64,000 nt of DNA, taken from Sepioteuthis lessoniana. Taxonomy: Eukaryota; Mollusca; Cephalopoda; Myopsida; Loliginidae. Every line of letters begins with the position of its first letter. Position 1 is the stretch's first letter. The position numbers and the translations under genes were made by a program. Positions 32,215-43,641 of the stretch are shown here, piece after piece. Below the pieces are notes generated by a model. The model was not told where the DNA came from, ran no database searches, and worked only from the letters and a program-made list of their open reading frames with translations. Location of the stretch: positions 36,402,332 to 36,466,331 of the forward strand of contig OY757939.1 in NCBI GenBank assembly GCA_963585895.1, read 5' to 3'.

Positions 32215-32313
32215 TGCTTTGATTCTACCCCACTCTCACATGCTTTCTTTCTTTCTTTCATTCTTTCTTTCTTTCTTTCTTTCTTTCTTTCCTTTTTCTT
32301 TCTTTCTTTCTTG

Positions 32314-32350
<37 letters not shown>
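32215..32350. repeat. TTTC microsatellite
   Basis: (CTTT)n with few interruptions, about 130 bp; the 65-codon Ser/Phe/Leu frame is its translation. Confidence 0.95.
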
Positions 32351-32351
<1 letters not shown>

Positions 32352-32396
32352 ATTCCACGATATGATATGCTATTTTATCGTACTGTAATAGTTAGC

Positions 32397-32860
32397 AGTT
32401 GACTGGGGCTGTAGAAAACACCGACTGCATTTCTGCAGTGGGGTAAGACCCCCCCCCGCAACTAGTATCCTGAATATGGCACTAAACAATCTGATGGTGA
32501 GGCTTCAGTAATACTGGATCTTTGGGGAAGGTGGAGTACCCCTTTGTTGTCATCGCTCCCAGGTCCACTCTAGCCCGGAGTGGTATCACCTGATAGGGTC
32601 CTATCTATGGGTTAAATAGAACTAAACTGCATAAACTGTGTACTTATGCTAAACTGAATTGCTCTGAATAGAACTGTTTTTGTATGCTTAGCTGAATTGT
32701 TAGAAAAAGAACTCTTTTGACATTTAAGTGTGTGTAAACAAAAAACTATACTTATACTAAACGGAATTGTTTAAAATAGAGATGTATATATTTATAAAAA
32801 TGGGTTTTTCATTAATAACCTACAATGTTTGACATGCCATAAAACCAAACCAAACCAAAC
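32397..32860 (+). repeat. LSTR retroposon
   Basis: Head from GTTGACTGGGGCTGTAG, full hairpin region, 55-bp body units, tail and (CCAAA)n, ending at a TA microsatellite. No target duplication identified. Confidence 0.85.
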
Positions 32861-32984
32861 TTATATATATATATATATATATACTTTCAGCTGCGTTATG
32901 AGTTCGATCTAATCAAGATACTCCATACTTTACGACATGCTTAGTGGAGCCACACGTTGTGTAATATTAGTTGATCATGGTAAA

Positions 32985-33110
32985 TCCTGTTGAAAGCTTT
33001 TTTGCTTAGATATGGCACAAGGCCGTATGAATTGGGCATCCAATGAAACTGTCAACTCCTATTGGGTTATATTTATGCCGAAGTCAGTAAGTAATAATGA
33101 GTTGATAATG
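32985..33110 (-). mobile_element. tRNA-derived SINE, group 3, decayed
   Basis: Complement of the 3' part (AGCTTTTTTGCTTAGATATG) and GGGCATCCAATG-type sequence towards the head. Confidence 0.45.
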
Positions 33111-33571
33111 ACGGTGTTGGGAGACTAAACAGTTTTGTCTCCTTTGTTACAGTGTTTGAGGAACTATCCCAAGTTCATTTTGGTCACGTGACAACGTGAA
33201 CCGCGGAATCTGCCTCTTTCAAGAACTGGAATTTAAGTTGACCAGACGTAGTGGTTCTTTACCCACAGCGAACACATAGAGCCTCTCTTCTTTATATTTC
33301 AGACCTGAGAAGACTAACTGGTTTCCACCTTTTGGTTTGATGGACTTTTCTATTTGTTCCTTGAACACTTGTGACTCTTGTATAGCCGAGGAAGGTAACT
33401 AAGTCCCCATCTCGTGTTGTGTACAATTAAATGTCTTATATTAATTGACTTGTTCTGTTTCCTCCCGAATATTGTACGTTAAGTTACTGTCTTTGGGATA
33501 ACCTAATGCATTATAAGACATGAGGTATTATCCACACGTTAACTCCTTGTTAAATTTTAAAACGGCATTAG
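33111..33571. other. No recognised element
   Basis: GC-balanced sequence with ATTAAA near 33426 and LTR-like texture, but without flanking duplications or defined ends. Confidence 0.4.
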
Positions 33572-33890
33572 TTCAGGAGTTCTGGAGAGAGTGAAGTATC
33601 CTTATATCACCATTTCTCCCAGGTCAACTCTGAACTGAAGTGGTAATACCTGTTAGGGTCCAATCGATGTATCAAATAGATCTATTTGAAAATTATTTGT
33701 ATTAGAACGGAATACTTGATACCATATAACTGTGTGTAAATTGTTCCTATTAAGAATAGTTATTTGAAGCTATGATTATAAAGATTATTACAATGAATAT
33801 AAGGATTATTATCGTTATTAGTTATTTGAAAGCATATAATTGTGTACAAACAAATGACTATTATTGAATAGAAATAATATCTTAAAACTA
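33572..33890 (+). repeat. LSTR fragment, 48-bp body type
   Basis: CACCATTTCTCCCAGGTCAA then CTGAACTGAAGTGGTAATAC (late head) and degenerate 48-bp units. Confidence 0.65.
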
Positions 33891-35367
33891 TAATGGTTCA
33901 TATTTTTACCAAGCGCAGATTTGGGAAACAAAAAAAAAAAAAAAATAGACAAAACCAGACTGACGGATACCAACTCCCAATTTAAAAAAAAAACCTTTCG
34001 AGTAACGAGCATTTTGAGGGACAAGAAGTATGTGAGAGAGAATTAGAGAAGGAAAAGGAGAAAAAGTTAAATAGGGAAGGGTGGTTTTAGAAAAAGATCC
34101 TGTAGATAAGAGAAGTGATCAGTAGCAGAAACGACAGCGTTAGGGGCACATGAATGCTAAGGTATCAGTCTAAGAGGCTTATCATCGAAGAACCTTAGGA
34201 CTGAGAGACAAGTAAGTTTTCAGAATACTATTAAGAATTTATATTCAAAAATTCATAACAAAACCGTATCTTTTGTAACCTATTGCTCATTGAATGCTAA
34301 TAATAATATTTATAAAAGAAAAAATTTGATAAGGTAACCCAATCAGAAGGAGAGGTTTATTGAGAAACAAAGTCGACACTATAGCGCTTCGGTTCCATCA
34401 GGATGTGAGGTATGATGTTAGTGATGTTAAATCAACAATCGATGTTTAAAAAAATTATACAAAAACCTAGGGAAAAAATATATATTGTTAGAGAGTTGGT
34501 CGTTTGATCAGTAAATGAGCGTTTGTTTTTAAAATTACGTCATGTAACTTATTGGGAATATAAGATAGACATTATATGTTCCATTTGTTCAATGAGAAAA
34601 ATTTCGAATCAAAAGTGGGAGGAAAAAGAAAAAGAGAAAGAAAAAGAAAAAGAAAGAGAGGAAGAAGGAAGGAAAGAAGGGAGAAGTGGAAAACGGAAGA
34701 AATAAGAGGTAAGAAGATAAAAGAAAACGGACGGGGTAAGAAGAAAGAAGAGGAGAGGGTTAAACGAGCGAAACAAAAATGAATAGCAGTGTAACAAAGT
34801 AATCTAAGTGAGTGAAATAAAATGAAATGAATTAATTTTCTATAAAAATAAAAATAGAAATAAAAAGTTAAAAGGTGGAAATACGGTAGGTGAGAGAGAA
34901 AAAAAAAAGGGTTGGTGAAATTTTAAATGAAATAGATATAAAGAAAAGAGATAAAATATTTACGGCAAAGAAGGAGAAAGGGAAAAGAGAACTGAAAAGC
35001 TAAGAGGAAAAAGATAATTTTGTTGCTGCCTAAACTTCTTTGTTACTTTTAGTGTTTGCTTTTTTTTTTATTGACACTTCATTTCACTTGAAAAATTCCT
35101 TTGTTTCTTTCCAATACGAACTAGGTAAGCATATCCACTTTCACGTGGACCATACAACAAAACCATCAAGCTATACAACAGTATGCAATTATTTTCTATG
35201 ACGAATACTTGATATATTACAATGCCCAAAAACTATTTAGAACAAATTTCATAATTCCCCAGCCCTAAAAAAAAAGACCCCCCCCCAACAACATCAGCAA
35301 CAAACAAACGTAACTATAAATATATACGATTCCATAACTACAGACATACCGTTAAAATATATCAATC
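33891..35367. other. AT- and purine-rich DNA, no gene recognised
   Basis: 34615-34770 is a purine-rich AAAGA/GGAAGA tract whose Lys/Glu-rich frames are artefacts. 34325-34410 (minus) has CTGATGGAACCGAAGC and AATAAACC, suggestive of the end of some retroelement but not enough to name. The rest shows nothing recognised. Confidence 0.4.
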
Positions 35368-35899
35368 AGTTATATGATTAAGAAATGATTTTTTGATATT
35401 AATCATTTTTCGTTAATTATATTTTATCATTCAATTTGGTAAGGCTTTGAACCACTCGGATCTCTTAGTCCAGGTGCATAGCCGTTTGGTGCAGTCTTAC
35501 AACCGCGCGGAAAGGATATGACAATCATCATTAGTTATAATAACCCCCCAGACAAGAAAAGGGGCTGGAGTGTGGATGACGTCATGCCCAGAAGAGATGG
35601 TCCTGAGAATTTGAGGATGTTAAAAAGACAGTAGTTGAGTTTTCTACCGTTGAGGTGTGCGGTTGAGTTTTTCGGATCTCGACCGGCAGAAATGAATCGA
35701 GATCTTAAACATCACAAGATGCGCGGTGCGTTGGGGTGGGGTCAGCATAGTATGGTTAGCATAGGCTTTTAAGAATTGTGTCTCTCTCCTCGTGTCGCCA
35801 TGGACTGAAGCCAGAAATTAATAAACCCGTTCGTCTCAGAATCGAAAGAGTCCGCCTGTATCTGTATTATTATTATTGACATCACCAAAATATACAACA
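35368..35899 (+). mobile_element. Solo LTR, second copy, 4-bp duplication
   Basis: 532 bp, similar throughout to 1038-1640. It shares AATCATTTTTCGTTAATTAT, GGGGCTGGAGTGTGGATGAC, CCCAGAAGAGATGGTCCTGA and AATTAATAAAC. The first base has decayed (AGTTATAT instead of TGTTATAT); it ends TATACAACA. AATC flanks both sides (35364-35367 and 35900-35903). Confidence 0.87.
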
Positions 35900-36495
35900 A
35901 ATCCATCATCTTTACACGATTCATCTGAGATCAATTCAAAAATAAGACTTTTGTTATTTGGGTCATTTAGTGTTTTACTGCTCAGTCGACCCCGATAGAA
36001 ATCCAAGTCTAAGCGTATTAAACTTAAAATACTGACATAGCCGGTGAAATGAAGATTAAACAAAGATAAGGAACGTTGAAAATAAGTAAAAAGAACTATA
36101 TTATTTGATTTCTCCAGAAGCAAAATGCGAATGACAAAAAGTTGAAAATTTTTCGCTAAAAAGTAAAATATGAACTTCAGAGAATTAAATCTAAAGATCC
36201 GAGAGAAAAAAGGTAATTTTAAAAAATTAAATAACAATATCCTCCCTCGTTTTCTTTTAAATTTCGAGTTGAAAAAACTGTCTTGTTTATAACCATGAAC
36301 AAATTTCATGCATTCTCAAGTAGCAAAAAAAAAGAAAAAAAAAAAAAAAGAAAAAGCAAAAAAAAGCACCCCCACCAAAAAACAAAAACAAACCTCAATA
36401 CTTATCCAATAACAATTATTCAGCAAAAAATTAATTCGCTGAATCAAAAGTTTTGCAATATTTTAGAAGTAAGTGAGGAAAAATTCGACATCTTC
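35900..36495. other. AT-rich DNA, no recognised gene
   Basis: The 157-codon minus frame (35836-36309) runs from inside the LTR into AT-rich DNA and is Phe/Leu/Ser-rich without a domain. Probably a chance frame. Confidence 0.5.
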
Positions 36496-37190
36496 GGATT
36501 CTTTTGTCGCCACGGTCGTGAAGGTGACGAACCCTACTGGACTGTGAGATGCAGAGATAGCCTGATACTCTCTGGGTACAACTCACTTGATTTGCCGAGG
36601 TCGTGAAGGTGGCGAAACACTATGGACTGTGAAATGCAGAGCTCGCCTGATATTCCCTGAGTGCTACTCACTGGATTTGTCGAGGTCGTGAAAGTGACGA
36701 ACCACACTGGACTGTGAGATGCAGAGCTCGCCTGATACTCTCTGAGTGCTACTCACTAGACTTGCCGAAGTCCTGAAGGTGACGAATCATACTGGACTGT
36801 GATAAGCAGAGCTCACCTGATACTCTCTGAGTGCTACTCACTGGATTTGCCGAGGTCCTGAAGGTGGCGAAACTCACTGGACTGTGAGATGCAGAGATAG
36901 CCTGATACTCTCTGAGTGCTACTCACTGGATTTGTCGAGGTCGTGGAGGTAACGAACCACGCTGTACTGTAAGATGCAGAGCTCGCCTGATACTCTCTGA
37001 GTGCTACTCACTAGACTTGCCGAGGTCCTGAAGGTGACGAAGCATACCGGACTGTGATAAGCAGAGCTCACCTGATACTCTCTGAGTGCTACTCACTGGA
37101 TTTGCCGAGGTCCTGAAGGTGGCGAAACTCACTGGACTGTGAGATGCAGAGCTCGCATGATATTCTCTGAGTGTTACTAGCCAGATTTGA
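36496..37190. repeat. 85-bp satellite with three-unit higher-order pattern
   Basis: Eight units; ACTCA landmarks at 36581, 36666, 36751, 36836, 36921, 37006 and 37091 are exactly 85 bp apart. Unit types recur every third unit (CTAGACTTGCCG at 36755 and 37010; GGATTTGTCGAGGTCGTG at 36673 and 36928), giving a 255-bp higher-order period. Each unit has GGACTGTGAGATGCAGAGCT and CTGATACTCTCTGAGTGCTA. 85 is not a multiple of three and frames do not persist. Confidence 0.93.
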
Positions 37191-37439
37191 CTCTATGGCT
37201 TGGAGGACGGCCTCAGAATCCACGCTTATTGGCCTACCTGACCTTGCCTGATTGTCGAGTTTCTACCAATCCAAGTGAAATTTCTTGAATCATCTGGTTA
37301 CTGTACTATGACCAACTGCACCTTCTCCTTTCACACAACAAATGTTTTTGGTTACTTCTTCAGCGTTATGGATCAGTATTATATATAGACCCTCGACCGA
37401 GCCGTCAATCAAGAGATGCACCTGTGTAAATAAGCTTTT

Positions 37440-38212
37440 CACATCAGCGTTAGCCGATGGTTTTTCACTGGAGTCTGAGTGACAGCAAGTCTCCTCAAGT
37501 CTCCAGGACTCTTCACAGTATTATGGCCGTTCTCAATAATGTTGTCGTTTGGATGGTCTCCACCCGTCCGCCAACTTCCAAGTCCCCCAGTCCCTTTAGT
37601 AATCTTTTAGTTACTGTTCCAAAAGCACTAATTACAATTGGTATAATTGTCACCTGCATGTTCCACACCTTTTTCAATTCTCTAGCAAGGTCGAGGTACT
37701 TATCCTTTTTTTCACATTCCTTCAGATTTATTCTGTGGTCCGCCGGGATTGCAAAGTTGACAATTTTGCAAATTCTCTTTTTTTTTGTTGATTATTATAA
37801 GGTCAGGTCTTCTGGCCGGGATTAGGTGATCCGTTTGTATGTTAAAGTCCCAAAGGAGTTTATGCATGTCCTTTTCTAGGACAGGTGCTGGGTTGTGCAT
37901 ATACGATTTGTTAGTATGGTCAAATTTAAATTTCTTGCACATTTCCCAGTAGATCACCTTGCCGACCCAGTCGTGTCTTGCCTTATACTCCTGCTGTGCT
38001 AATTTGCTGCATTCGCTTATTATGTGATTGATGGTTTCATCTCTGTCACCGCATAGTCTACATTTGCTATTTTGTTGCGTCTTATCTATTCTCGCTTTGA
38101 TATGATTGGTTCTTACGGTGTTGTCTTGTGCTGCTATTAGGAGAGATTCTGTTTCTCTCTTAAAGTTTCCTTTTCTTAGCCATGTCCAAGTTTTGTCATG
38201 TGAGATATTGTT
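37440..38212 (-). pseudogene. REL-endonuclease LINE, 3' fragment F
   Basis: Minus strand, from the 3' end (37440) up to the zinc knuckle CRLCGDRDETINHIISEC (38060-38007, all four ligands kept). Between them: HDWVGKVIYWEMCKKFKFDH, WDFNIQTDHLIPARRPDLII with NKKK, then after a frameshift the CQLCNPGG region where other copies have VDFAVPAD. It also carries the ARELKK...RILRRVLET end (as frame pieces). No reverse transcriptase part. Confidence 0.88.
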
Positions 38213-38840
38213 TCCTTGAGAGTTTTCACATCAGCGTTTGCTGATGGCCTTACTCTAGAGTCTGAATGACAGCAAATCTCCTCAAGTCTCCAGGACTCTT
38301 CTCAGTATTCTGTCCGATCTAAATAATGCAGAAGTCTAGATGGTCTCCACTCGTCCTTTTATTTCCAAGTCCTTCAATTGCTTTAATAATCATTTGGTAA
38401 CTGTACCAAGAGCACCAATTATAATTGGTATAAACGTCACTTTCATGTTCCACAGTTTTTTTCAGTTACCTTGTAAGATCGAGGTGGGTGTCCTCGTGGT
38501 GTAATGGTTAAAGCGATGCACTGCGGAATCGTAGTACGGGAGTTCGTACTCCAGTCGCGCTATTACGTTCACTTTAGAGCAAATACCCTTTGGGAAAGGT
38601 ATGAACCCCCTTATTCTCCCTCCAGCTATGGGTAAATAGTAGAACGGACTAGGTTCTTCAGCCTTGGTGAGGCAACTAGTCTAGGAGAAGGAAAACTCTG
38701 AATTCAAACCTGTTAAACTCCGCTTAAAAATTGACCTTGTGTCATATCCTGCTCGAGCAGAGGGGTTGGTAAATAGTACCTTGTAAGATCGAGGTATTTA
38801 TCATTCTTTTCACTTTCTTTTAATTTTACTCTGTGGTCAT
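38213..38840 (-). pseudogene. REL-endonuclease LINE, 3' fragment G, with SINE inside
   Basis: Same family and strand as F; 3' end at 38216. Split at 38486 by a group-2 SINE and resuming at 38777. Upstream it runs into an (ATT)n tract at 38852-38933. Confidence 0.82.
38486..38776 (+). mobile_element. tRNA-derived SINE, group 2, 19-bp duplication
   Basis: 291 bp. The 19-bp sequence TACCTTGTAAGATCGAGGT lies at 38467-38485 and again at 38777-38795, without mismatch. The head is as in group 1 (GTGGTGTAATGGTTAAAGCG; GGGAGTTCGTACTCCAG), but the 3' part is different: TTCTTCAGCCTTGGTGAGGC, GGAGAAGGAAAACTCTG, CTCCGCTTAAAAATTGACCT and GGGGTTGGTAAATAGT. A second full copy is at 45571-45855. Confidence 0.95.
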
Positions 38841-38888
38841 CCGAGACAGCAATTATTATTATTATTATCATTATTGTTATTATTTTTA

Positions 38889-38932
<44 letters not shown>

Positions 38933-38944
38933 ATCTTACTCCTT

Positions 38945-39250
38945 TGAGAGTTTTTCACACTAACGTTAGCTGATGGTTTTTCACCGAAGTTTGAATGACA
39001 GCAAGTCTCCTCATATCACCAGGACTCTTCTCAGTATTCTGGTCGATTTTAATTACGCTGTAGTATTGATCGTCTCCCATTGCCATCTTATTTATTAGTC
39101 TTTCAGTCCCTTTACAAATTCTTTGGGGAATGTTCCAAGTGCACCGATTACAATTGGTATCACCGTAAACCTTTTTGTTCCAAAGTTATTTTCTTTAGTT
39201 ATCTTGCAAGGTCAAGGTATTTATCTTTCTTTTTTTAAAATTTTACTCTG
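38945..39250 (-). pseudogene. REL-endonuclease LINE, 3' fragment H
   Basis: 3' end segment only, ending in the helix region. It and its neighbouring ATT tract are duplicated in tandem as fragment I. Confidence 0.8.
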
Positions 39251-39302
39251 TGGTCATCCGCGACAGCAATTATTATTATTATCATTATTGTTATTATTTT
39301 TA

Positions 39303-39337
<35 letters not shown>

Positions 39338-39351
39338 ATCTTACTCCTTTG

Positions 39352-39905
39352 AGAGTTTTTCACACTAACGTTAGCTGATTGTTTTTCACTGAAGTTTGAA
39401 TGACGGCAAGTCTCCTCATATCACCAGGACTCTTCTCAGTATTCTGGTCAATTTTAATTACGCTGTAGTATTGATCGTCTCCCATTGCCATCTTATTTAT
39501 TAGTCTTTCAGTCTCTTTACAAATTCTTTGGGAAATGTTCCAAGTGCACCAATTACAATTGGTGTCACCGCAAACCTTTTTGTTCCATAGTTATTTTCTT
39601 TAGTTATCTCGCAAGGTCAAGGTATTTATCTTTCTTTTCGCTTTGTTTTAATTGGCAGGTTCTCCTTTTTTTGTTGACTATCACTATATTTAGTCGTCCG
39701 GCTGGGATTAGGTGATCTGTTTGGGTCTTAAAATCATAGAGAAATTTCTGCGTCTCGCTCTCCAGCAAGGATTCTGGGTTGTGCATTATATCATTTTTTC
39801 GTATGGTCATATTTAAATTTCTTGCACAATTCTTAATAGATTACCATCTCCACCCAGTCGAGTCTATTCTTATACTCGTTTTGCGCTAATTTGCTGCATT
39901 GACTT
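39352..39905 (-). pseudogene. REL-endonuclease LINE, 3' fragment I
   Basis: Near-identical to H in its first 300 bp, then extends through IPAGRLNIVIVNKKRRTCQL (PD changed to LN) and WYDFKTQTDHL-type sequence to about 39870. Duplicated block: about 38823-39237 and 39238-39655. Confidence 0.83.
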
Positions 39906-39909
39906 TCCT

Positions 39910-40225
39910 GCAGGTTTTTCACGGCAGAGTTAGATGTTGGTCTTTCGTTGTAGTCTGGGTGATAGTAAGTCTCCTTAGATGTCCAGGATTCTTCTAAGTA
40001 TTCTAGTTGATTTTAATAATGCCGTAGCCTCGATTATTATCATTATTATTATTATTATTATTTTACTTTATGTGAGTTTTTCACACCAGTATTTGCTCGT
40101 GATCTTTCACTGGAGACTGAGTGACAGCAAGTCTCTTTAGGCCTCCAGGTACTTCTGATTATTCTTGCCGATCTCAACCATGGATAGTTTCGATTCTTCC
40201 TCTGATTTCTAATCCTGCCACTTTT
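39910..40225 (-). pseudogene. REL-endonuclease LINE, two short 3' ends
   Basis: Two more 3' ends: 39910-40035 and 40072-40225, each starting with TTTTTCAC and the complement of the RILRRVLET region, separated by an (ATT)n tract at 40036-40062. Confidence 0.75.
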
Positions 40226-40256
40226 TATGAATTCATATTTGCATCGTTATTATTCT

Positions 40257-40257
40257 G

Positions 40258-40305
<48 letters not shown>
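40257..40305. repeat. ATCT microsatellite
   Basis: (TCTA)n, about 12 units. Confidence 0.95.
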
Positions 40306-40306
<1 letters not shown>

Positions 40307-40791
40307 AGTCTGTTTATATCTATCGATCCAAGTCTGTTCATATGTATCCATCTATCAATTAAGAAAGAAAAAGAAAGAAGATATTGCGAAGACGAATGCT
40401 AACTCGATTCAGTTTTTGATACAATGATCTTCTTGAGCAATAAAAAAACCGATTCAATAAATAAATAAAACTCCACACTTCAACATACAAACAACTAAAC
40501 AAGATAAAGTTATTAAGATCCTGATTTTCTAGCATTTTGCTGGCTTCTGTTTGTTTTGCGTTTTTGAGGAGCTCAAAAACTGCGCCTTGGTTTCAAGAGC
40601 ATTGAAAAGGTCTTTAACCGAATCTCGCATCAGTGAATTTAACGTGACGACAGAAAGTATTGGCTGAATTACAAGGCTACCTCGATAATTAGTGACTTTG
40701 ATCCTCATTGGGGACATTAAACAGCAATCTTGTGAAAGGTCACTTTGACATAGGAATAGAAACCACGCTACTTCAATTGGCCATTAATATT
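40306..40791. other. No recognised element; possible SINE scrap
   Basis: Around 40660-40730, GATCCTCATTGGGGAC resembles a B-box region of a group-3 SINE. Otherwise nothing. Confidence 0.35.
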
Positions 40792-42000
40792 GACTGATTG
40801 ATTTTAACGGTATGTAAAATTGCTTTGGGTTATTTTATGCCTAGAAGTTAGGTTTGGTTAGTTTTGGTTTTATGGCATATAAACCATTGTAGGTTATTTA
40901 ATGCCAAATCTTGTTTATACATATATATTAGATATATATGATTTGGAAACACATTTTGTTGATGATATTTTTAAACGAGCCTGAGTTCATTTTTTTTTGC
41001 ACACAGTTAAATTGTTTTAAGTTCTGCTATTTAACACTAATTATTCTATTGAACATCACTCATTCGTTTGCACACATTTAAATAGTTCCAAGTATTGTTA
41101 TTTATCACTAACAATTCATTTAAACATCAGTCATTTGTTTACACAAAGTTAAATGATCAAACAGTTCGATTTCAACCAATTCAATTTAGCATATGTCATT
41201 TGTTTGCACTCAGTTTAAATGTCAAACAGTTCTATTTGACCCATAGATAGTACCTTGTCCTGGGACCTGGGACCAATGGCAATGAGGGAGTACTCTGCAT
41301 TCCTCAAAGCCCCAACACAACTGGAGCCTCATCACCAGATTGTTTAGAGTCATATTTCAGGATACTCGCTGGTGGGGGAGTCTTACCCCTTTACTGAGAT
41401 GTAGTTGGTGTATTCTATAGCCCCAGCCAACAGGGTTACCTTGAGGTTAGGGAATCGCGTTTATTGTACTCTTATATTAGATTTTTGTGTAGTTGTTTCT
41501 TAAGAGATTTTTGCATACAGTTATATGATATCAAGTATTCTTCATAAGAATAACTTGCACACATTTATATAGTTTTAAGTATTCCTATCTAACACTAATA
41601 ACTATATGGTTTCAAGTATCTATTTCTCTTTGATGATAGTAATTTGTTTGTAGTAATATAGTTTTAAGTAACTAATAAGAATCTTTAGTAAACAATTATA
41701 ACTTCAAGTAACTACTCTTTATAAAAATAATTTGCGCATAGTTATATGGTATCAAGTATTCCTATCTAATACTAATAATTTTTAAACAAATCTATTTTTC
41801 TACTAATGATTTTAGTATTTTTTAATATTAATTTTTTTAAAACAAAGCTATTTTTTACTCCCAGGTCCACTCAATGAAGTCGGAGTGGACCTGGGAGTAA
41901 TGACAACGAAAGGGTATTCCACACTCATCAGATCTCCAAAACAGTAGCCTTACAATCAGATGCAGTTTAGTGTTATAGTTAGTCAACCCATTTTCTCAGG
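40792..42000 (-). repeat. LSTR-type variant split by an LSTR
   Basis: Outer element: a divergent tail at 40792-40850 and its body and head at 41436-42000. The inner LSTR (40851-41435) has a GGTTTGGTTAG tail, TTTTATGGCATATAAACC and a head ending CAGCCAACAG. The outer copy matches 6784-7085. The body beyond 41500 is made of 48-bp-type units. A 16-bp perfect inverted repeat lies in the outer head at 41858-41900. Confidence 0.7.
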
Positions 42001-42537
42001 GGGAGGGGTTTATTCAATTTCTGGGAATACTGCATATTCTAATGTTATACAGCCGGAATGAAGGAACGACAATAGTCGTTTTTCCCTTGTTTACACAGGT
42101 GGAATATCCTTTTTAGAAATACAAAACTAATAAGCTGTCAAAGGATGATATGTAACACTAAGTCTTACTTCCCAGTTGTACTCATCATGTCTTGTTCATC
42201 TCACTTGGTCCGTTGGTGAGATGGGATGTAAGTGACTGTACAGACGCAGTTTTGTATAGACTACAACTTCAAGGGCTTTTATTTTAATCTTTCACTTTGG
42301 TCGAAAGATAAAAAGAATAATTTTGAGTTTTTTTATACCTTTTTTTTCTTCAAATCATCAAGATAAAAGATCATTTTTATCAAAGGAAGATGTCTGTTCC
42401 TTGGAGGCCTTTAAACAATTAATGAAAAATTTATTTTTTAAAACATTCAGTAAAGATTTGGTAAATCTGAGAAAAATATTTTCATTTCTTACTTTGAAGT
42501 GTTATTATCTGGAAAATAATAATAATAATAAACCCAG
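42001..42537. other. No recognised feature
   Basis: Unique-looking. The 77-codon plus frame at 42323-42556 has no domain. (AAT)n at 42517-42532 abuts the next LINE fragment. Confidence 0.4.
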
Positions 42538-43022
42538 CATCTGTCGTACAGAATGACACACAAACTCCTATGGGATTTTGACATACAAACGGATCATCTA
42601 ATCTCGGCCAGAAGACCAGACCATATAATAATCATCAAGAAAAAAAAAAAAAAAAAAAAAGAAAAAGAAAGAACTTTCAGAATTGTAGATTTTGGTGTTC
42701 GGCTAACCACTGAATAAAACTGAAGGAAAGTGAAAAGAAGGGTAAGTACCTCGACCTTGCTAAAGAATTGAAAAACTATGGAACATGAAGGTGACAATTG
42801 TACCAGTCGTGATTGATGCCTTTAGTACTGTCGCCAAAGGATTATTAAAGGGACTGAAGGACTTGGAAATAAGAGGACGAGTGGAGACCATCCAAACTAC
42901 AGCATTATTGAGAACGGCCAGAATACTGAGAAGAGTCCTGGAGACTTGAGGAGACTTGCAGTCACTCAAGCTCCAGTGAAAGACCATCAGCTAAAACTGA
43001 TGTGAAAAACTCACAAGGAGTA
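42538..43022 (+). pseudogene. REL-endonuclease LINE, 3' fragment L
   Basis: 5' end directly at (AAT)n. Reads NPASVVQ..., WDFDIQTDHLISARRPDHII, then an A-tract expansion (42641-42662), a VDFGVRLT region, AKELKNYG and the complete family 3' end, followed at once by (ATT)n at 43027-43079. Short frameshifts. Confidence 0.87.
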
Positions 43023-43024
43023 AA

Positions 43025-43026
<2 letters not shown>

Positions 43027-43079
<53 letters not shown>
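43027..43079. repeat. ATT microsatellite
   Basis: (ATT)n, 17-18 units, right at the 3' end of a LINE copy. Confidence 0.95.
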
Positions 43080-43389
43080 TCTCTGTGTTTTCTTGATCAA
43101 ACGAAAATTTACGTGGATAAAGAATATTAATTTTGTTATTTCTTTTAGAGTTTCTGTTGACGAATCTTCTTTTCTTGATGACATTGTAAAAAAAAATAGT
43201 TTTAAAAATATTTTCGTAGATCTACAGAAAGCAACTGTTTCACAGGACAAATATTAATCTAAGTGTGCGTGTGTGTGAGTGTGGGAGGATCTATGTGGAA
43301 AATTGGTGGATTTAGGTAGTTATATGATACGTTTCCATTTTTGGATTTTGACGAAAGTTTGTCTGGAAAGATTCTTCAATAAACTTGTG

Positions 43390-43641
43390 AAGAATCGAGT
43401 CTTGTAAGACGTATTCAGGAACGAACCTTGTTAGGGATTCAGTTTTGGTGAGATGAGTTCGGGAATGTGTCTGGGTGAGACGCTTTTGGGATTGAATTTT
43501 GGTAAGACGTGTTCAGGATTGAGTCTTAGTGAAATATGTTCGTGATTGGGTCTTATTGAGAAGTGTACGGGATCGAATCATTGTGAGATATGTTCAGAAT
43601 CGTGTCTTGGTGAGACGTTTTTTTCACGGGACGCGTTCGGT
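43390..43641. repeat. 27-bp minisatellite
   Basis: About nine diverged units of the type ATTGAGTCTTGGTGAGACGT then GTTCGGG; resumes for a few bases at 44451. Confidence 0.8.

Noticed and set aside
35836-36309. 157-codon minus frame as a host gene
   Set aside because: It begins inside a solo LTR, is AT-driven in composition, and no domain or splice context is visible.
36496-37190. CRISPR-like array of regular 85-bp repeats
   Set aside because: Units are contiguous without spacers and the genome is eukaryotic; it is a satellite.
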